Assembly (NCBI RefSeq): GCF_035918235.1
Contig: NZ_CP109485.1
Coordinates: forward strand, 4,464,001-4,528,000
Source of the DNA: Streptomyces sp. NBC_01445
GTDB taxonomy: Bacteria > Actinomycetota > Actinomycetes > Streptomycetales > Streptomycetaceae
Length of the DNA stretch: 64,000 nt
Direction of reading: 5' to 3'
Shown: positions 60,849 through 64,000 of the stretch, piece by piece
How the letters are laid out: every line of letters starts with the position of its first letter
Numbering within the stretch: position 1 is the stretch's first letter
Translations under genes and position numbers: made by a program
Notes under the pieces: generated by a model
What the model saw: the letters and a program-made list of their open reading frames with translations, nothing else
Databases searched by the model: none
What the model was told of the DNA's origin: nothing

Positions 60849-61343
60849 TCACGTGACAACCGGCCGCTCGAAGAACGTCTCCAGGGCCACCGTCGCCTGC
60901 GTGCCGCTGACGCCCTCGATCGCGTACAACCGCCGGAGCACGTCCTGGAGTTGCTGCGTCGTCTCCGTTCGCACCTTCACCAGGACCGACGCGCTGCCGG
61001 CGATCACGTGCGCCTCCTGGATCTCAGGGATCGCGGCGAACTCCCCGGCCGACTCGCCCATCCACGACGACGACTCGACCATCACGAACGCGAGCACCCC
61101 CTGCCCGAGCGCGGCCGGGTCCACGTCGACGGTCGTCCGCCGGATCACGCCCCGCTCGCGCAGCTTGCGCACCCGCTCGTGGGCCGCGCCCGCCGAGAGG
61201 CCGACCTCCTTGCCGAGCGCCGCGTACGCCGTCGTCGCGTCCCGCTGGAGCAGCGCGACCAGCTTCCGGTCGATCTCATCCACTGCCACTGTGACCCACT
61301 CCCGCTCCGCCGACCATGGCGTAACCGTATCCCGTTCTGCCAT
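60849..61343 (-). CDS. Lrp/AsnC-family regulator
   Basis: 164 residues: N-terminal HTH (AVDEIDRKLVALLQRDATTA, EVGLSAGAAHERVRKLRERG) and a C-terminal RAM effector domain (VLAFVMVESSSW, IQEAHVIAGSASVLVKVR). ATG 61343 gives a 20-residue lead; GTG 61289 is closer to the usual Lrp start. Divergent from the lactonase gene with a 50-bp gap, suggesting it controls that gene and itself. Confidence 0.88.
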   Translation of the reverse strand: MAERDTVTPWSAEREWVTVAVDEIDRKLVALLQRDATTAYAALGKEVGLSAGAAHERVRKLRERGVIRRTTVDVDPAALGQGVLAFVMVESSSWMGESAGEFAAIPEIQEAHVIAGSASVLVKVRTETTQQLQDVLRRLYAIEGVSGTQATVALETFFERPVVT

Positions 61344-61393
61344 AGTCCCATACGACAGGATGTCATTCGGTCTATAGTTCCTGGGGGATAACC

Positions 61394-62323
61394 ATGTCTG
61401 GCCAGAACCAGCTCAGCGTGTACGAGATTCTGGACGAGCGCTTCCGTACCGGACGGTGCGCTTTCGGGGACGACAGCCTCACCACCCTGCACACCGGCAG
61501 CCGTTGGGCCGAAGGCCCGGTCTACCTGCCCGCCTGGCGCCAGCTCATCTGGAGCGACATCCCCAACGACCGCCTGCTGCGCTGGGACGAGGCGACCGGC
61601 GCGGTCAGCCTCTTCCGCACCCCCGCCGGACACACCAACGGCAACACCCTCGACCGCGAGGGGCGCCTCATCAGCGCCGAACAGGGCGGCCGCCGCGTCA
61701 CCCGCACCGAGGCCGACGGCCGGATCACCGTCCTCGCCGACCGCTTCGAGGGCAAGCGGCTCAACAGCCCGAACGACGCGGTGGTCCGCTCGGACGGCTC
61801 GATCTGGTTCTCCGACCCGGACTTCGGGATCACCAGCGACTACGAGGGCTTCCGCGCCGAGTCCGAGATCGGCGCCAACAACGTCTACCGGATCGACCCC
61901 GCCACCGGCGAGGTGCGCCAGGTCGCCGACGGCTTCGGGGCGCCGAACGGCCTCGTCTTCTCGCCCGACGAGCGCCAGTTGTACGTCTCCGACACCCGGG
62001 CCGGATGCATCCGCGTCTTCGACGTCCAGGACGACGGCGAGAGCCTGAGTGACGGCAAGGTCTTCGCGGAGACCAGCGGCGACGACGGCCGCTTCGACAA
62101 CATCCGCTTCGACGACGGCGGACGGCTGTGGGCCGCCGCCATGCACGGCGGTGTGCACTGCTACGACCCGGACGGCACGCGGATCGGCCGCATCAACGTC
62201 CCGGAGCCCGTCTCGAACGTCGCGTTCGGCGGCCCCAAGAACAACATCCTCTTCATCACCGCGACGACGTCCCTGTACTGCCTGATGACCTCCGTGACCG
62301 GCGCGCCACGTATCCGCCACTGA
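61394..62323 (+). CDS. SMP-30/gluconolactonase-family lactonase
   Basis: 309 residues, six-bladed propeller of the SMP-30/SGL family: SRWAEGPVYLPAWRQLIWSD (metal-site Glu), GHTNGNTLDREGRLISAEQG, KRLNSPNDAVVRSDGSIWFS (metal-site Asn), and FGAPNGLVFSPDERQLYVSD. It hydrolyses sugar lactones in the cytosol. GGGGGAT before ATG 61394. The neighbouring Lrp gene suggests control linked to amino-acid or sugar metabolism. Substrate unknown. Confidence 0.9.
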   Translation: MSGQNQLSVYEILDERFRTGRCAFGDDSLTTLHTGSRWAEGPVYLPAWRQLIWSDIPNDRLLRWDEATGAVSLFRTPAGHTNGNTLDREGRLISAEQGGRRVTRTEADGRITVLADRFEGKRLNSPNDAVVRSDGSIWFSDPDFGITSDYEGFRAESEIGANNVYRIDPATGEVRQVADGFGAPNGLVFSPDERQLYVSDTRAGCIRVFDVQDDGESLSDGKVFAETSGDDGRFDNIRFDDGGRLWAAAMHGGVHCYDPDGTRIGRINVPEPVSNVAFGGPKNNILFITATTSLYCLMTSVTGAPRIRH

Positions 62324-62367
62324 CGATGTACCGTCCCGTTCGCCTGAAGCATGGCTAATCTGACGGT

Positions 62368-62769
62368 ATGTCACTTGAGCTTGAGCTGCTCGGCTTCGAC
62401 AACGTGCTGTTCCCCGTCGGCGATCTCGGCGAGGCGGTCTCCTTCTACGAGCGGGCCGGCTTCCACGTGAAGTTCCGCCTCGACGAGGCCGGGATCGCCC
62501 TCCTCGAAGCCGGCAAGGAGACGCCCGGCGTACTGCTGCGCGCGGAGGAGGACTTCGACCGCCGGCCTCCTTCGTGGCCTGGGCCGCGCGTATGGCTGGA
62601 GGTGCGCGACGCGAAGGCGGCGGCCCGCGCGCTGACGGAGGCCGGGATTCCGCCGGTCGACCCGCCGTTCTCCACCTCCACCGGTTACGTCGTGGAGTTC
62701 GCGGATCCGTGGGGCAACGTCATCGGCCTCACGGACTATCTCAAGCGGCCTGAACTGGCGCGGAGTTGA
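62368..62769 (+). CDS. VOC-superfamily (glyoxalase/bleomycin-resistance-like) protein
   Basis: 133 residues with two beta-alpha-beta-beta-beta modules: FDNVLFPVGDLGEAVSFYER, FHVKFRLDEAGIALLE and YVVEFADPWGNVIGLTDYL, the last with the conserved Glu metal ligand. TAATCT 6 nt before the ATG indicates leaderless transcription. Could bind or detoxify a small molecule; the substrate is not deducible. Confidence 0.87.
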   Translation: MSLELELLGFDNVLFPVGDLGEAVSFYERAGFHVKFRLDEAGIALLEAGKETPGVLLRAEEDFDRRPPSWPGPRVWLEVRDAKAAARALTEAGIPPVDPPFSTSTGYVVEFADPWGNVIGLTDYLKRPELARS

Positions 62770-62806
62770 TGGCCGGGCTCGTCGATCCCCGTCGGCCGAC
62801 CCTCGC

Positions 62807-62866
62807 TTGAACATGTTCAAAAACAGGTCTACAGTCCTTCTCGACAGCGTTTTTGAACGCGTTCAA
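62807..62866 (+). promoter_or_regulatory. Promoter with two TetR-type operators
   Basis: Two perfect 14-bp palindromes, TTGAACATGTTCAA (62807-62820) and TTGAACGCGTTCAA (62853-62866), centres 46 bp apart. The first contains the -35 TTGAAC (62807-62812) of a promoter with a 17-bp spacer and -10 TACAGT (62830-62835); the second lies downstream of the expected transcription start. Binding at both would block initiation and elongation. A TetR gene is the third gene of the unit. Confidence 0.78.
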
Positions 62867-62880
62867 GGAGGGGTGGGGAA

Positions 62881-63291
62881 ATGGACCTCACAGTCATCGC
62901 ATACGTCGTCTACCTCGTCGTCAGCATCAGCCTGACCGTCTGGGTGGCGCGCACCCTGAGCCGTAACGGAAGGGTCTTCCTCGCCGACGTGCTGCACGGG
63001 AACGAGAAGCTCGCGGATGCCGTCAACCATCTGCTGGTGGTCGGCTTCTACCTCGTCAACCTCGGCTTCGTGGCGCTCTACCTGAGCGGGGACGACGACA
63101 TCGCCGACACCCGCGGCATCTTCGAGGCCCTGTCGACGAAGCTCGGCGTGGTGCTCCTGGTGCTGGGGGTCATGCACCTGGGGAACGTGTGGGTGCTCAA
63201 CAAGATCCGGCGGCGGGGGGTCATGGAGCGGGAGCAGCAGCCGCCCGTTCCCCCGCAGGGCTGGGCCGCGCCGCCGGTGGCCGGGGCGTGA
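62881..63291 (+). CDS. Small membrane protein under TetR-type control
   Basis: 136 residues, three helices: DLTVIAYVVYLVVSISLTVW, LADAVNHLLVVGFYLVNLGF, LGVVLLVLGVMHLGNVWVLN, with a polar tail (PPVPPQGWAAPPVAGA). AAGGAGGGG precedes ATG 62881. No family function known. Its stop overlaps the next start (GTGA). Confidence 0.8.
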   Translation: MDLTVIAYVVYLVVSISLTVWVARTLSRNGRVFLADVLHGNEKLADAVNHLLVVGFYLVNLGFVALYLSGDDDIADTRGIFEALSTKLGVVLLVLGVMHLGNVWVLNKIRRRGVMEREQQPPVPPQGWAAPPVAGA

Positions 63292-63806
63292 CGGCGATGA
63301 GCGGGGTCGCGGACCGGGGCACCACGGGGGCCCCGGTCCGCCGGCTCGTCCTCCTCTACGACGCCCAGTGCCCGCTCTGCACATTCCTGCGGAACTGGCT
63401 CGCCCGGCAGCGGCAGCTCGTCCCGCTCGACCTGGTGCCGGCCGGGTCCGAAGAAGCCCGGCGCCGCTGCCCCGGGATCGACCACATCTCCACGCTCTCG
63501 GAGATCACGCTCGTCGGCGACAGCGGCCAGATCTACCGCGGGCCCGCCGCCTGGGTCGTCACCCTGTGGGCGCTGTCCGAGTACCGGCCGCTGTCCCACA
63601 AATTCAGCACCCCGGCCGGCGCCCGCCTCGCGCGCGCCGCGGTCCTCGCCGCCGCCAAGTACCGCCAGGCGCACCGGGACCAGCAGGTCAGGAAGGCCGG
63701 GGGCAGCGCCTACCGCAGGGGGGACGGCTGGGTGTACGACCGCGTCGACGGCTGGACGTACTACGGCCCCGCGGCCTGCGACAGCGGCTGCCCCGTGCCC
63801 GATTAG
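63288..63806 (+). CDS. DCC-family thiol-disulfide oxidoreductase-like protein (DUF393)
   Basis: About 172 residues: RLVLLYDAQCPLCTFLRNWL gives the DxxCPxC signature of the DCC family, followed by QLVPLDLVPAGSEEA and ITLVGDSGQIYRGPAAWV. The C-terminal end is Tyr/Trp-rich (GWVYDRVDGWTYYGPAACDS). GTG 63288 overlaps the preceding stop (GTGA); ATG 63297 is the alternative. Role: probably a redox partner of a membrane protein, unproven. Confidence 0.83.
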   Translation: MTAMSGVADRGTTGAPVRRLVLLYDAQCPLCTFLRNWLARQRQLVPLDLVPAGSEEARRRCPGIDHISTLSEITLVGDSGQIYRGPAAWVVTLWALSEYRPLSHKFSTPAGARLARAAVLAAAKYRQAHRDQQVRKAGGSAYRRGDGWVYDRVDGWTYYGPAACDSGCPVPD

Positions 63807-63815
63807 GCTCTGAGC

Positions 63816-64000
63816 GTGCCAGCAGAGAAAGAGACCCCCAGCCCGGCAGCGGCCGAGAGCCCCGCGAAGAGTCCCGCCAAGAGTGAGCAGACGCGGGCGC
63901 TGATCCTGGAGACCGCGATGCGGATGTTCCGGGAGCGCGGCTACGACAAGACGACGATGCGGGCCATCGCGAAGGAGGCGGGGGTCTCCGTCGGCAACGC
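63816..64000 (+). CDS. TetR-family regulator (3' end outside window)
   Basis: The N-terminal 61 residues are visible: a Pro/Ala/Lys/Ser-rich lead, then the TetR HTH start EQTRALILETAMRMFRERGY, TTMRAIAKEAGVSVGNA. TAGGCT lies 6 nt before GTG 63816, so it has its own leaderless start. It is the best candidate for binding the two palindromes upstream of 62881. The gene continues beyond base 64000. Confidence 0.86.
   Translation, partial: MPAEKETPSPAAAESPAKSPAKSEQTRALILETAMRMFRERGYDKTTMRAIAKEAGVSVGN

Overview
The window is chromosomal DNA of a Streptomyces-type actinomycete. It is very GC-rich (GC-rich third codon positions throughout), uses many GTG and TTG starts, and has 4-bp translational overlaps and GC hairpin terminators. 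The order afsQ1/afsQ2/sigQ, adenosine deaminase, nucleoside transporter with cdd and deoA, a Kdn/sialic-acid-type cluster, sdhCDAB resembles the core arm of the S. coelicolor chromosome. I see no tRNA, rRNA, CRISPR array, intact IS element or phage module.

Layout. 1-6 kb: end of a uridine-kinase-like gene, then sigQ divergent from afsQ1-afsQ2-lipoprotein with an AfsQ1-type box between them, then VanZ and PspC proteins. 6-20 kb: nucleoside salvage and catabolism (add, deoA, cdd, BMP-type nucleoside ABC importer). Four of its promoters carry the same CTACGCGCGTAG palindrome. Interspersed are a LysR/MFS pair, an ECF sigma factor overlapping a STAS gene, and an AEC carrier. The importer ATPase has no ATG/GTG/TTG start in frame; its Shine-Dalgarno sits 7 nt before an ATC codon.

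20-33 kb: M20 amidohydrolase, DUF1906 secreted protein, then a cell-wall glycopolymer cluster. It holds a NeuB-like synthase, a CMP-sugar synthetase fused to a HAD phosphatase, two polysialyltransferase-like proteins, a putative glycosyltransferase, a GT2 enzyme, an acyltransferase and a methyltransferase. The two arms diverge from 27.7 kb, and three units appear leaderless. Together they fit synthesis of a Kdn-type teichulosonic acid. 33-42 kb: LysE exporter, acyl-CoA mutase large subunit, L,D-transpeptidase lipoprotein, two tandem paralogous ECF sigma/membrane-partner operons, and several unknowns.

42-49 kb is an accessory, partly decayed stretch: HTH proteins with DUF397, DinB, a frameshifted SUKH-type gene with a second damaged copy of its 3' end 3.6 kb away, an MFS transporter facing a truncated ArsR-like regulator, and an FG-GAP remnant. 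49-57 kb: secreted PGRP amidase with seven FG-GAP repeats, a hypothetical operon whose last gene looks broken, and a GH20 lipoprotein. 57-61 kb: OHCU decarboxylase and sdhCDAB. 61-64 kb: Lrp/AsnC regulator divergent from an SMP-30 lactonase, VOC protein, and a small operon behind a promoter flanked by two perfect TTGAAC(N2)GTTCAA operators, ending in a TetR gene cut by the window edge.
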